Assembly: GCA_002391185.1 (NCBI GenBank)
Contig: DGRY01000118.1
Location: forward strand, 11,343-43,828
Origin: Prevotella sp. UBA4376
Lineage (GTDB): Bacteria > Bacteroidota > Bacteroidia > Bacteroidales > Bacteroidaceae
Length of the DNA stretch: 32,486 nucleotides
Direction of reading: 5' to 3'
A program made the position numbers and the translations under genes. How positions within the stretch are numbered: the first letter of the stretch is position 1; the number at the start of each line of letters is the position of its first letter. Below are positions 1 through 8,119 of the stretch, in pieces. Under the pieces are notes generated by a model. The model ran no database searches. It saw only the letters and a program-made list of their open reading frames with translations, and was not told the origin of the DNA.

Positions 1-419
1 ATGTCGATGGTGCACATATTGCAACATTGATTATGACCTTGTTCTATCGCTACATGCCAAGAGTTATCGAAGAAGGTCACCTCTACATAGCTACTCCTCC
101 ACTCTACAAGTGTTCATTCAAGAACCGTGTGAGTGAATATTGCTACACAGAACAGCAACGTCAAGCTTTCATTGACAAATACGGAAATGGAGTTGAAGAC
201 AAGAATATTCACACACAACGCTATAAAGGTTTGGGTGAAATGAACCCAGAGCAGTTGTGGGAAACCACTATGGATCCTTCTTCTCGCTTGCTTAAGCAAG
301 TAAGTATAGAAAATGCAGCAGAAGCCGATGAAATCTTCTCTATGCTCATGGGCGATGATGTAGAACCACGTCGTGAGTTTATTGAGCAGAATGCGACCTA
401 TGCAAATATCGATGCATAA
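1..419 (+). CDS. gyrB: DNA gyrase subunit B, C-terminal fragment
   Basis: Partial gene cut by the left window edge; the reading frame begins at base 3 and ends with TAA at 417-419. It encodes the end of the ATP-dependent type II topoisomerase subunit that introduces negative supercoils together with GyrA. The first residues ([18 protein letters not shown]) are the end of the TOPRIM metal-binding DxDxDG block. The GyrB C-terminal signature follows, with [20 protein letters not shown] near the middle and [13 protein letters not shown] at the end. The fragment lacks the large insert seen in some proteobacterial GyrB proteins. ParE is the main alternative, but the [13 protein letters not shown] stretch and the short tail favour GyrB. 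A strong hairpin terminator follows within 20 bases, so the gene ends its own transcript. It marks this end of the window as core chromosome. Confidence 0.95.
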   Translation, partial: VDGAHIATLIMTLFYRYMPRVIEEGHLYIATPPLYKCSFKNRVSEYCYTEQQRQAFIDKYGNGVEDKNIHTQRYKGLGEMNPEQLWETTMDPSSRLLKQVSIENAAEADEIFSMLMGDDVEPRREFIEQNATYANIDA

Positions 420-437
420 TACCAAACTTATCATACC

Positions 438-473
438 AAAAAGCATGGCCACTCTATGACCATGCTTTTTTTT
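438..473 (+). terminator. Intrinsic terminator after gyrB
   Basis: AAAAAGCATGG (438-448) pairs with CCATGCTTTTT (460-470) around an 11-base loop, and the T run continues to 473. It lies 18 bases after the gyrB stop codon. The upstream in-frame ATG of the next gene (456) falls inside the hairpin, which argues against that ATG as the start. Confidence 0.85.
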
Positions 474-488
474 ATAACCATCCATCAC

Positions 489-2885
489 ATGAAAAAAGCC
501 ATCACCTTACTATTCTTCTACTTAGTTGCAGCAATTATACATGCAACAAATTCACACACGCCATTATATCTATGGTACAATAAGCCCGCAAGTTTTTTTG
601 AAGAATCTCTTCCCATTGGGAATGGTAAACTTGGTGCACTAATATATGGCGGAACAAACAAAGAGATAATCTATCTAAACGACATTACATTTTGGGACAA
701 CAAACCAGTTTCCAAAGAAGAAGGAAAAGGAAAATCAATATGGATAAATAAAATCCGAGAAGCACTGTTTCGTGAAGATTATAAACTTGCAGACTCATTA
801 CAGCTCAACGTACAAGGTGAGGAAGCTGCATTTTTCATGCCTCTTGCAACACTACATATCGAAAATGCAGTTGAAGGTAAGGTAACAAATTACTACCGTG
901 AACTCAATCTGGATAGTTCTCTTGTAAAGATAAACTATACACAAGGCAATACTAACTATTCACGAGAGTATTTTGCAAGTAATCCTGATCACCTGATTGC
1001 AATACGATTAAATGCAAATAAAACAGGTGCTATAACTACACGTATAATGCTAACATCACAGGTGCCACATCATGTAAAAGCAAAAGGTAATCAGTTAACG
1101 ATGTTAGCACATGCTGCAGGGAGCGAGAAAGAAACTACACATACATGCACAATACTTCGTGTTCAGACAAAAGGAGGAAGTATAGAGGCAGCAGACAGCA
1201 GCATATATCTGACAAGCGCCGATGAAGCAATAATATATATAGTTAATCAAACAAGTTTTAATGGTTTTGATAAACATCCTGTAAAAGAAGCTGCCCCCTA
1301 TTTAGAGAAAGCATCTGATGATATTTGGCATACTATCAACTATAGCTACGAGCAATTTCGTAAACACCATATAGAAGACTATCAAAAATACTTTTCCCGC
1401 ATGAGTTTAAAACTTAAAGGAGAAAAAGTAAACACCAAATATCCTACAGACTCATTACTACTTGCATATACTGACAATTATAAGCAAGTAAAGAAAAGCG
1501 GCGAGGCTGCATATCTTGAAAATCTATACTTTCAATTTGGACGTTATCTACTAATAAGCTGCAGTAGAACGCCCTCTGTTCCTGCTAATCTGCAAGGACT
1601 ATGGACACCTCATCTTTGGAGTCCTTGGCGTTCTGATTACACTATGAACATTAACATTGAGGAGAACTACTGGCCTGCAGAAGTAGCTAACCTTAGTGAA
1701 ATGGCTGCTCCTCTACTTGGCTTTATTAAGGGATTATCCGTAAACGGGAAGCATACAGCAGAGAACTTTTACGGTGTAAAAGAAGGTTGGTGTGCAGCAC
1801 ACAACAGCGATATATGGTGCAAAACAGCCCCTGTTGGAGGAGGTAAAGGCAGCCCTATGTGGGCAAACTGGAATCTTGGAGGTGCATGGATTGTCAATAG
1901 TCTGTGGGAACATTATCTATTCACAAAAGACAGTCTATACCTCAAAGAGATTTATCCTCTTTTAAAAGGGGCTTCAGATTTTGTTATTGGATCACTAATC
2001 AATAATCCAAAGCATCCTAATGAACTAATAACAGCTCCAAGCACATCGCCTGAGAATCATTACGTAACTGACAAAGGATATCATGGCACGACCTGCTATG
2101 GCGGCACAGCAGACCTTGCAATTATAAAAGAGCTGTTGCTAAGTCTAAAAGAAGCTCATAAGATACTTTATCCTGATGACAAGACCTTAGTTGCAAAACT
2201 AAATGATATCTACCAAAGACTTCATCCCTATACAATAGGACACATGGGCGACTTAAATGAATGGTATTTCGATTGGGATGATTATGACTTCCAACATCGA
2301 CATCAGAGTCACTTGATTGGGCTTTATCCAGGCAAGAATCTTATCATGGAAGATGAATCTGGGGTAAACAAAGGACTTATGCAAGCAGCTCGTCGCTCTC
2401 TTGAAATCAAAGGCGACAAGAGTACGGGGTGGAGTACAGGATGGCGCATAAATCTTTGGGCACGCTTAGGTGATGGTAATCATGCCTATAAACTATTAAG
2501 AAATCTTCTCACCTATGTAACTCCGGACAACTACAATGGACCGCAAGCAAGACGTTCAGGAGGTACTTATCCCAATCTTTTTGATGCACACCCGCCATTT
2601 CAGATTGATGGCAATTTCGGTGGTACAGCAGGTGTATGTGAGATGCTTGTACAAAGTCACATGAACGAGATAATACTCCTTCCTGCCCTACCCGACGCAT
2701 GGCGCAATGGAGAAATAAAAGGCATTTGTGCACGTGGAGGATACGTCATTGATATGTCGTGGAAAAATGGAAAAGTAACAAAAGCTGAAATACATAGCAA
2801 AACAGAAGGCTACGTTAGAATAAAATATAATGGTAAAACAGTAAGTCGTAAACTGAAAAAAGACGAGAAATACATATTAAAATAA
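489..2885 (+). CDS. Secreted GH95 alpha-L-fucosidase / alpha-L-galactosidase
   Basis: Family GH95 inverting glycoside hydrolase of 798 residues that removes terminal alpha-L-fucose or alpha-L-galactose. The ATG at 489 gives a signal peptide (MKKAITLLFFYLVAAIIHA); the upstream ATG at 456 lies in the gyrB terminator. The N-terminal beta-sandwich (about residues 25-290) has the family start LPIGNGKLGALIYGG. The (alpha/alpha)6 barrel holds MNINIEENYWPAEVANLSE (about 386-404, with the conserved Asn pair N387/N389), PSTSPENHY (E522, general acid position), QHRHQSHLIGLYPG (602-615) and QIDGNFGGTAG (D707, base position). Length and motif order are normal for the family. The gene 2889-3803 starts 3 bases after the stop, so the two form an operon. 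No TTTG/TAnnTTTG promoter is visible in the short gap after gyrB. GH95 alpha-L-galactosidases act on complex xylans in Bacteroides, so a role beside the xyn genes is plausible, but the sugar cannot be fixed from sequence alone. Confidence 0.93.
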   Translation: MKKAITLLFFYLVAAIIHATNSHTPLYLWYNKPASFFEESLPIGNGKLGALIYGGTNKEIIYLNDITFWDNKPVSKEEGKGKSIWINKIREALFREDYKLADSLQLNVQGEEAAFFMPLATLHIENAVEGKVTNYYRELNLDSSLVKINYTQGNTNYSREYFASNPDHLIAIRLNANKTGAITTRIMLTSQVPHHVKAKGNQLTMLAHAAGSEKETTHTCTILRVQTKGGSIEAADSSIYLTSADEAIIYIVNQTSFNGFDKHPVKEAAPYLEKASDDIWHTINYSYEQFRKHHIEDYQKYFSRMSLKLKGEKVNTKYPTDSLLLAYTDNYKQVKKSGEAAYLENLYFQFGRYLLISCSRTPSVPANLQGLWTPHLWSPWRSDYTMNINIEENYWPAEVANLSEMAAPLLGFIKGLSVNGKHTAENFYGVKEGWCAAHNSDIWCKTAPVGGGKGSPMWANWNLGGAWIVNSLWEHYLFTKDSLYLKEIYPLLKGASDFVIGSLINNPKHPNELITAPSTSPENHYVTDKGYHGTTCYGGTADLAIIKELLLSLKEAHKILYPDDKTLVAKLNDIYQRLHPYTIGHMGDLNEWYFDWDDYDFQHRHQSHLIGLYPGKNLIMEDESGVNKGLMQAARRSLEIKGDKSTGWSTGWRINLWARLGDGNHAYKLLRNLLTYVTPDNYNGPQARRSGGTYPNLFDAHPPFQIDGNFGGTAGVCEMLVQSHMNEIILLPALPDAWRNGEIKGICARGGYVIDMSWKNGKVTKAEIHSKTEGYVRIKYNGKTVSRKLKKDEKYILK

Positions 2886-2888
2886 GAA

Positions 2889-3803
2889 ATGATGAAGCAA
2901 ATACTATTCATTATATTCCTTTTTTTATCAATACACGGAATGTGCCAACCTCAACAACAACAATGGATAGCACATCCTCTTGCAGACAGCACTTCAGGAG
3001 TGTGGTTCAGAAATACTTATCTTGTGAAAGATACTCCTATTTGTGGAGAGATAACCATTTCTTCAACAGGGCATTATATCTTATATGTAAACAGTAGCAG
3101 GGTATCGTCAGACATCAGAAACATTATACCTGATGACAAGAAAGAAATCTCCATACACTATGATGTCACAAGGTTTCTACGCCCAGATAGTAACACTATT
3201 GCCATAACTTATCTCCCTACATCATCTAAAAAGCAAGACAAACAGATAGCTCTCTGCTTTTATGGCATTAATGCCGAAGGAAACAAATTCTGCTATAACA
3301 CAGATGAGAACTGGCTATGCAGGCTATCTGACAGAAAACTAACCAACGAAGGAGAATTGATAGACAATCGTATAAATATTGCTACTACATGGCATGACTG
3401 CACAGAATATGCATCTGCGCTATGGATAAATGCCATTGTGCTTCCAGAAAAAAGCTATTGTAAGCCAGAACATTCGTTTTATCCAACAATAGTAAAAGGT
3501 TACACCATTAAGCCTCGATATTCTGAATATCAAGGAAATAATGTCTTCTATGAATTTGGTACAGGCTTTTACGGATATCTAAGAGTAACAATACGAGATG
3601 CCAGAAAAGGAGAGCACATTAACGTCGCTGGTGTTGAATACATTTGCAATGGTACTACGGATGAACAGACATATGCTCTTTTTACTCAAAATTATATCCG
3701 TCGTCCCAAAATACATGGCGACAGATATTTTCGTAGCACTCAAATCCAGAACGTTGAAGGCATAGGTTTAAAAGAATCCTATCATGCCAGTTGGATGTAC
3801 TAA
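2889..3803 (+). CDS. Secreted rhamnosidase-N-like beta-sandwich protein lacking a catalytic domain
   Basis: 304 residues with a signal peptide (about 1-19, hydrophobic ILFIIFLFLSI core). Residues 25-110 (QWIAHPL, GVWFRNTYLV, GHYILYVNSSRV, HYDVTRFLRPDSNTIAITYL) follow the pattern of the N-terminal galactose-binding-like domain of GH78-type alpha-L-rhamnosidases. The second half (YEFGTGFYGYLRVTIRDARK, then EYICNGTTDEQ and HGDRYFRSTQIQNVEG) follows the next beta domain of that family (the usual pattern is D-x-G-x-N-x-x-G ... E ... hGfRY). The protein then stops where a 450-residue (alpha/alpha)6 catalytic barrel would normally begin, so no hydrolase activity is expected. It is translationally close to the GH95 gene (3-base gap). 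I infer a periplasmic or surface sugar-binding partner of that enzyme; the binding role is not proven by any motif. A start at 2892 is equally possible. Confidence 0.7.
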   Translation: MMKQILFIIFLFLSIHGMCQPQQQQWIAHPLADSTSGVWFRNTYLVKDTPICGEITISSTGHYILYVNSSRVSSDIRNIIPDDKKEISIHYDVTRFLRPDSNTIAITYLPTSSKKQDKQIALCFYGINAEGNKFCYNTDENWLCRLSDRKLTNEGELIDNRINIATTWHDCTEYASALWINAIVLPEKSYCKPEHSFYPTIVKGYTIKPRYSEYQGNNVFYEFGTGFYGYLRVTIRDARKGEHINVAGVEYICNGTTDEQTYALFTQNYIRRPKIHGDRYFRSTQIQNVEGIGLKESYHASWMY

Positions 3804-3827
3804 GCGCACAGATTTATTGTAAAAACC

Positions 3828-3858
3828 TTGCATATTCTGTATTTTTCAACTATCTTTG
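3828..3858 (+). promoter_or_regulatory. Bacteroidota-type promoter for the AraC gene
   Basis: TTG at 3828-3830 (-33) and TATCTTTG at 3851-3858 (-7, consensus TAnnTTTG) are separated by 20 bases. Transcription should start near 3865, about 14 bases ahead of the ATG at 3879. This placement means the in-frame TTG at 3828 is promoter rather than start codon. Confidence 0.7.
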
Positions 3859-3878
3859 TACATAAGAAATCAAGAAAT

Positions 3879-4757
3879 ATGGAAACTAAAATACCTACAG
3901 TAAATGTAGATTACTTCCTTGACCTATACTATGGCTGCCACATTGACAAGGAACTTCTACTAATAGACAATATCAAAGACCTTGCTGTACCAGAGGGACC
4001 TGTTCGCATGCAATGTTTAGGTATATTGCTTATACAGAAAGGCAATATAACCTATATGTCAAACACTCAACAAATCAATGCAAAAGCAAACAACTTTGTC
4101 GTGTTCAGTCGTGGTCAAATCATTGATGAAATAAAAATCAGCAATGACTGTGAAGGCAAGGCGCTTATGATAAGCTACGACTATTTCCGCGACATGCTCA
4201 CAGGATTCAGGGAATTAGCCTTACTATTCATAAACATAACCATTCGCCCTATTCTGCAGCTTACAAAGACTCAGGCTTCTGAGTTTGCAATGTATTACTC
4301 TCAGCTGAAGAAAAAGGTTGATGATTCAAAACATCATTTCCGCAAAGAATTGGTTGGCTCTATGATAAAAACTATTATCTACGATCTCAGCAATATAATC
4401 TATTTGGCTCAAGAAGGCAAACAGATAGTTTCAAAAAACAGAGCAGAGCACATTTTTGGCGATTTCATCGAGATTGTGAGCCACAACTACATGAAAGAAC
4501 GCACTGTTAGCTGGTATGCCGAACAAATGGATATCACCCCTAAATACCTTGCCGAAATGGTGAAACAAGCCACCAACCGATCGCCCAACGACTGGATAGA
4601 CGGCTATGTTATTGTTGAGATTCGCATGTTGCTGAAATACACAGGAAAATCCATAAAGGAGATTGCCGAGATTATGCACTTCACATCACAGAGTTTTCTT
4701 GGAAAGTATTTCAAAGAACACGTGGGAGTTTCTCCTAAAGACTACAGAAAGAGTTAA
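3879..4757 (+). CDS. AraC-family transcriptional regulator
   Basis: 292-residue one-component regulator. The N-terminal half (about 1-170) fits an AraC-type cupin-like ligand domain (LGILLIQKGNITYMSN, NNFVVFSRGQIIDE). The C-terminal 100 residues form the double helix-turn-helix: RTVSWYAEQMDITPKYLAEM in the first HTH, then SIKEIAEIMHFTSQSFLGKY and FKEHVGVSPKDYRK, the usual AraC ending. There is no signal peptide or membrane segment, so it acts in the cytoplasm. It has its own promoter and a strong terminator, so it is monocistronic. It follows the GH95 operon in the same direction and could control it, but no operator repeat links them and the target is unknown. The start at 3879 is chosen because the upstream extension overlaps the promoter. 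Confidence 0.88.
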   Translation: METKIPTVNVDYFLDLYYGCHIDKELLLIDNIKDLAVPEGPVRMQCLGILLIQKGNITYMSNTQQINAKANNFVVFSRGQIIDEIKISNDCEGKALMISYDYFRDMLTGFRELALLFINITIRPILQLTKTQASEFAMYYSQLKKKVDDSKHHFRKELVGSMIKTIIYDLSNIIYLAQEGKQIVSKNRAEHIFGDFIEIVSHNYMKERTVSWYAEQMDITPKYLAEMVKQATNRSPNDWIDGYVIVEIRMLLKYTGKSIKEIAEIMHFTSQSFLGKYFKEHVGVSPKDYRKS

Positions 4758-4780
4758 AACTACTCATCATATCACTCTTA

Positions 4781-4825
4781 ACAAGAACTGCATTCCCTTC
4801 GCAGAGAATGCAGTTCTTGTTTTTT
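4781..4825 (+). terminator. Terminator between AraC gene and DUF3109 gene
   Basis: ACAAGAACTGCATTC (4781-4795) pairs perfectly over 15 bp with 4806-4820 around a 10-base loop, followed by a T run on the plus strand. It serves the AraC gene. The T run reaches into the stop codon of the convergent minus-strand gene (TAA, 4824-4826); on the minus strand there is no comparable T run. Confidence 0.85.
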
Positions 4826-5420
4826 AGATGTAGCCTTGTTCCTTCAGTTCGTTTGCCACTTCACACAGTTCATCATACCATTCCTGCCCAAAGCGTCTAA
4901 CAAGCGGTCCCTCAAGGAATTTATACACAGGCAAGTCAAGTTCCTGCCCTTTCTTAACTGCATCCTGACATATCTTCCACTTATGATAGTTCAAACCATA
5001 TAACCCTTCTGCCAGCTTCTTTTCACGAATAGGATAAAGAGCACAGCTGATTGGCTTCACAAACTTTGTTTTGCCTGCCCTATAAGCTTTTTCAAGAGCA
5101 CACAGACAACAATCGCCTTCATAACAGGTGAAAACACAATCTTTGCCTCCTACAATACTTGTCACCAAATCGCCTTCGCGATCTGTATATGCCACACCTT
5201 GCTTGTCAACCACACTCTGTGCACTTGCCGACATATCCTCCCACACTGTGTCAAGAGTGTCCTCTATGCCCATAATCTCATCCATGGTCACAGGAGCACC
5301 GGCATCACCTTCAACACAGCAAATGCCCTTGCACTTTTCAAGGTCGCAGCAGAATTTTTCTGTAAAAACATCAGGTGATACAAGCACGTTGCCCACCTGC
5401 AATATGTGCAGTTCCTTCAT
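4824..5420 (-). CDS. DUF3109 family Cys-cluster protein
   Basis: 198 residues, recognised as the Bacteroidota DUF3109 family, whose function is unknown. Twelve cysteines are visible. The main groups are FCCDLEKCKGICC (C24, C25, C30, C34, C35), DCVFTCYEGDCCLC (C95, C99, C104, C105, C107), C126 in PISCALYP and C151. This resembles YkgJ-type zinc/iron-binding clusters, so a bound metal or iron-sulfur centre is likely (inference). No signal peptide. It starts 3 bases after the ung stop, with AAGGG just before the ATG, so it is the second gene of an ung operon. The pairing with a DNA-repair gene is common in Bacteroidetes but gives no firm clue to function. Confidence 0.85.
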   Translation of the reverse strand: MKELHILQVGNVLVSPDVFTEKFCCDLEKCKGICCVEGDAGAPVTMDEIMGIEDTLDTVWEDMSASAQSVVDKQGVAYTDREGDLVTSIVGGKDCVFTCYEGDCCLCALEKAYRAGKTKFVKPISCALYPIREKKLAEGLYGLNYHKWKICQDAVKKGQELDLPVYKFLEGPLVRRFGQEWYDELCEVANELKEQGYI

Positions 5421-5423
5421 CCC

Positions 5424-6089
5424 TTACCAATCTATTTCCTTTAATCCTTTACTCTTCAAATATTCATTGCATCTTGAAAACTGATGCTGCCCAAACCATC
5501 CCCCACGATTTGCCGAAAGAGGAGAAGGGTGAACACTTTCAAGAATGCAATTCTTGCTTGCGTCAATATACGATTTCTTTGAACGGGCAAAACCTCCCCA
5601 AAGCATATAAACAATATTCTCTCTGTTTGCATTAAGAGCCTTTATAGCTGCATCTGTGAACAAGCTCCAGCCCAGGCGCTGATGACTGTTTGCTTCGTGA
5701 GCCCTTACTGTTAGAGTTGCATTCAGCAGCAACACACCCTGCTCAGCCCATCGTGTAAGGTCGCCAGTGCTTGGAACTGCCTTTCCCAAATCCAGCTCTA
5801 TCTCCTTGAAGATATTCTGCAAAGAGGGCGGCATCATTATTCCATCTGGCACAGAGAAACTCAATCCCATTGCCTGACCAGGCTCATGATAGGGGTCTTG
5901 ACCAATAATAACAACCTTAACCTTGTCAAATGGGCATAGGTTAAAGGCGTTGAATATAAGTTTTCCTGGAGGATAGCACACTCCACGCTGATATTCATCG
6001 CGCACTTTGGTTGTGAGTTCAGCAAAATAAGGCTTGTTAAACTCCTCTGCCAAATACTTTTTCCAAGACTCTTCTATTATTACGTTCAT
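5424..6089 (-). CDS. ung: Uracil-DNA glycosylase (family 1)
   Basis: Removes uracil from DNA in the first step of base excision repair, in the cytoplasm. The 221-residue protein from the ATG at 6089 begins MNVIIEESWKKYL, the normal family start; a further 16 upstream residues in frame are not family-like. Motifs in order are GQDPYH (63-68, with water-activating Asp65), GQAMGLSFSV (71-80), LLLNATLTV (120-128, uracil-binding Asn) and the leucine-loop block HPSPLSANR (187-195, His187 catalytic). All key residues are present and the length is typical. It is first in a two-gene operon with the DUF3109 gene. No promoter with both boxes was found upstream in the 300-base gap to gpmI. Confidence 0.96.
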   Translation of the reverse strand: MNVIIEESWKKYLAEEFNKPYFAELTTKVRDEYQRGVCYPPGKLIFNAFNLCPFDKVKVVIIGQDPYHEPGQAMGLSFSVPDGIMMPPSLQNIFKEIELDLGKAVPSTGDLTRWAEQGVLLLNATLTVRAHEANSHQRLGWSLFTDAAIKALNANRENIVYMLWGGFARSKKSYIDASKNCILESVHPSPLSANRGGWFGQHQFSRCNEYLKSKGLKEIDW

Positions 6090-6199
6090 AGAAATATAGA
6101 TTTTTTGCGAAGTTACAAAGAAATAGGCAAACCACAAAGAAATTGCATCCTAAAACACACTGCAAGCACCTTTATATTGTAATACTATTTTATCATATC

Positions 6200-6232
6200 C
6201 AATATAGACGCATTATAGAGGCATTATAGAGG
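6200..6232 (-). repeat. 11-bp tandem repeat, three units
   Basis: On the plus strand, CATTATAGAGG occurs twice exactly (6211-6221, 6222-6232), preceded by a degenerate unit CAATATAGACG (6200-6210). On the minus strand the unit reads CCTCTATAATG. It shares its 11-bp period and YCTCTA core with the repeat at 32404-32458. Confidence 0.75.
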
Positions 6233-6345
6233 AATTTTAGGTTTATAGTTAGAAAAAATTTACGCTCCTACTAGGAAAAAAAAATTTGCTAACTAAGCAT
6301 CAAAAGCGAGGTAAAGCAAGAAGTAAAACTATTTTATCTACAAAT

Positions 6346-6376
6346 AAAGGCGACCCACCTAAAGTGAATCGCCCTT
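6346..6376 (-). terminator. Probable gpmI terminator
   Basis: On the minus strand AAGGGCGA (6376-6369) pairs with TCGCCTTT (6353-6346) with one G-T pair, around a 15-base loop. The following tail (ATTTG) is only weakly T-rich. It lies 28 bases after the gpmI stop. Confidence 0.5.
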
Positions 6377-6403
6377 GTTGCAAAGAAGAAGTGATCTTGT
6401 ATA

Positions 6404-7924
6404 TTAATCACAAATAAGGTTCTCACCTGTCATGTCAGCTGGCTGCTCGAGACCCATGATATGAAGGATTGAAGGAGCAACGTCAGCCAAACGACCATTC
6501 TTAACAGTAGCCGAATTGTTGTTGGTTACATAAATGAATGGCACAGGGTTGAGTGAGTGTGCGGTATTTGGTGTACCATCTTCCTCATTGATAGCATGAT
6601 CAGCATTTCCGTGATCGGCAATAATGATTGCCTCGTAATCGTTAGCCTTAGCAGCCTCGATAACATCCTTTACACAGTTGTCAACAGCCCATACAGCCTT
6701 AGCAATAGCATTGTAAACACCTGTGTGACCAACCATATCGCCATTAGCAAAGTTTACAACGATAAAATCATACTCCTGAGAGTTGATTGCTCCTACGAGT
6801 TTATCCTTAACCTCGTAAGCACTCATCTCTGGCTGAAGATCGTAGGTTGCAACCTTTGGTGAAGGAACCAAAATGCGATCCTCATTATCATAAGGAGCCT
6901 CGCGTCCACCATTGAAGAAGAAGGTTACGTGAGCATACTTCTCTGTCTCTGCAGTGTGAAGCTGCTTCTTACCATGAGCTGCAAGATACTCACCGAGAGT
7001 GTTCTGAACATTCTCCTTAGGGAAGAGGATATGAACATTCTCAAAGCTTGCATCATAAGGAGTCATGCAATAATACTGCAAATCCTTGATTGTGTGCATG
7101 CCTTCTTCTGGCATATCCTGCTGTGAAAGCACAACAGTAAGCTCCTTGGCACGATCGTTACGGAAGTTCATGAAGATAACAACATCACCCTCCTGAATAG
7201 TACCATCTACATTTGCATTGTTGATTGGCTTGATGAACTCATCGGTAACACCCTCAGCATAGCTCTCCTCAACAGCCTTAACCATATCAGTAGCCTGCTT
7301 ACCTGTACCTGAAACAAGAAGATCGTAAGCCTCTTTTACACGATTCCATCGCTTATCACGGTCCATAGCATAGAAGCGACCAATGATGCTGGCAATGTTT
7401 GCATCATTAGCTTCACACACCTTCTGCAACTGCTCTATGAAGCCCTTACCACTCTTAGGGTCGGTATCACGACCATCCATGAAACAGTGAACAAAAAGGT
7501 TCTTCAAACCATATTCCTTACCAATCTCAACAAACTTGAAAATATGATCGAGGCTTGAGTGAACACCACCATTAGAAGTAAGACCCATGAGGTGAACCTT
7601 CTTACCTGTTTTCTGAGCATAGCTATAAGCATTTACAACCTCCTGATTCTTCAGGATGTCGCCACTCTGACAAGCCTTGTTAATCTTTACCAAATCCTGA
7701 TATACAACACGACCTGCACCAATATTAAGGTGACCAACCTCTGAGTTACCCATCTGTCCGTCAGGCAAACCTACATTCTCGCCTGAAGCCTGAAGCTCTG
7801 AATGAGCAGAAACTGCTGTCAAATAATCCAGATAAGGAGTTGGAGTGTTGTAGATAACATCACCCTTATCATGCTTTCCGATTCCCCATCCATCGAGAAT
7901 CATCAATAAAGCTTTTTTTGCCAT
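6404..7924 (-). CDS. gpmI: 2,3-bisphosphoglycerate-independent phosphoglycerate mutase
   Basis: Interconverts 3- and 2-phosphoglycerate in glycolysis with two manganese ions and a phosphoserine intermediate; cytoplasmic. The 506 residues match the family length. [16 protein letters not shown] at the start carries metal ligand Asp11, and [16 protein letters not shown] carries catalytic Ser61. [14 protein letters not shown] (about 146-159) is the conserved inserted-domain loop. [16 protein letters not shown] plus a later THS-like NTAHSL block near the C terminus supply the remaining Asp/His metal ligands. A clear promoter lies just upstream, so it is transcribed alone, divergently from the threonine aldolase gene. 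Nothing about it looks unusual. Confidence 0.97.
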   Translation of the reverse strand: MAKKALLMILDGWGIGKHDKGDVIYNTPTPYLDYLTAVSAHSELQASGENVGLPDGQMGNSEVGHLNIGAGRVVYQDLVKINKACQSGDILKNQEVVNAYSYAQKTGKKVHLMGLTSNGGVHSSLDHIFKFVEIGKEYGLKNLFVHCFMDGRDTDPKSGKGFIEQLQKVCEANDANIASIIGRFYAMDRDKRWNRVKEAYDLLVSGTGKQATDMVKAVEESYAEGVTDEFIKPINNANVDGTIQEGDVVIFMNFRNDRAKELTVVLSQQDMPEEGMHTIKDLQYYCMTPYDASFENVHILFPKENVQNTLGEYLAAHGKKQLHTAETEKYAHVTFFFNGGREAPYDNEDRILVPSPKVATYDLQPEMSAYEVKDKLVGAINSQEYDFIVVNFANGDMVGHTGVYNAIAKAVWAVDNCVKDVIEAAKANDYEAIIIADHGNADHAINEEDGTPNTAHSLNPVPFIYVTNNNSATVKNGRLADVAPSILHIMGLEQPADMTGENLICD

Positions 7925-7959
7925 AATTAAAAACTAATACTTAAAATTCGAATTTGCTG

Positions 7960-7990
7960 CAAAATTACTAATTATCAACGGAATAGCAAA
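7960..7990 (-). promoter_or_regulatory. gpmI promoter
   Basis: On the minus strand, TTTG (7990-7987) and TAATTTTG (7967-7960, fits TAnnTTTG) are separated by 19 bases. The predicted start is near 7953, giving a leader of about 30 bases to the gpmI ATG at 7924. Confidence 0.75.
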
Positions 7991-8021
7991 AGGATTAGTA
8001 TTTTTTTATTTATCCAAAAAC

Positions 8022-8052
8022 TTGGCGTATTGAAAGATTATAGCTATTTTTG
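8022..8052 (+). promoter_or_regulatory. Promoter of the threonine aldolase-GH3 unit
   Basis: TTG (8022-8024) and TATTTTTG (8045-8052, fits TAnnTTTG) are separated by 20 bases. The start is predicted near 8059, giving a leader of about 60 bases. It is back to back with the gpmI promoter, with 31 bases between the two -33 boxes. Confidence 0.7.
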
Positions 8053-8119
8053 CATACAATAAACCCGTAATAACCAAAACGTTCTATAAAAATAACTTCA
8101 AATACATTATTGTACGAAT

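Larger units (their letters stand above)
6090..6403. other. Intergenic region between ung and gpmI
   Basis: 314 AT-rich bases. It must contain the ung promoter, but I could not find a convincing TAnnTTTG box on the minus strand. It holds an 11-bp tandem repeat (6200-6232) and the probable gpmI terminator (6346-6376), both listed separately. No coding frame of note was seen. Confidence 0.6.

Noticed and set aside
114..488. Open frame of 124 codons antisense to gyrB
   Set aside because: It is a mirror of the conserved gyrB coding strand and crosses the terminator; no family resemblance.
456..488. Earlier in-frame ATG for the GH95 gene
   Set aside because: It lies inside the gyrB terminator hairpin and would bury the signal peptide behind 11 extra residues.
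3828..3878. TTG start for the AraC gene
   Set aside because: This TTG is the -33 box of a well-formed promoter, so it is not transcribed.
3804..3878. Frameshifted remainder of a rhamnosidase catalytic domain
   Set aside because: Only 75 bases with a promoter remain before the AraC gene; no barrel motifs in any frame.
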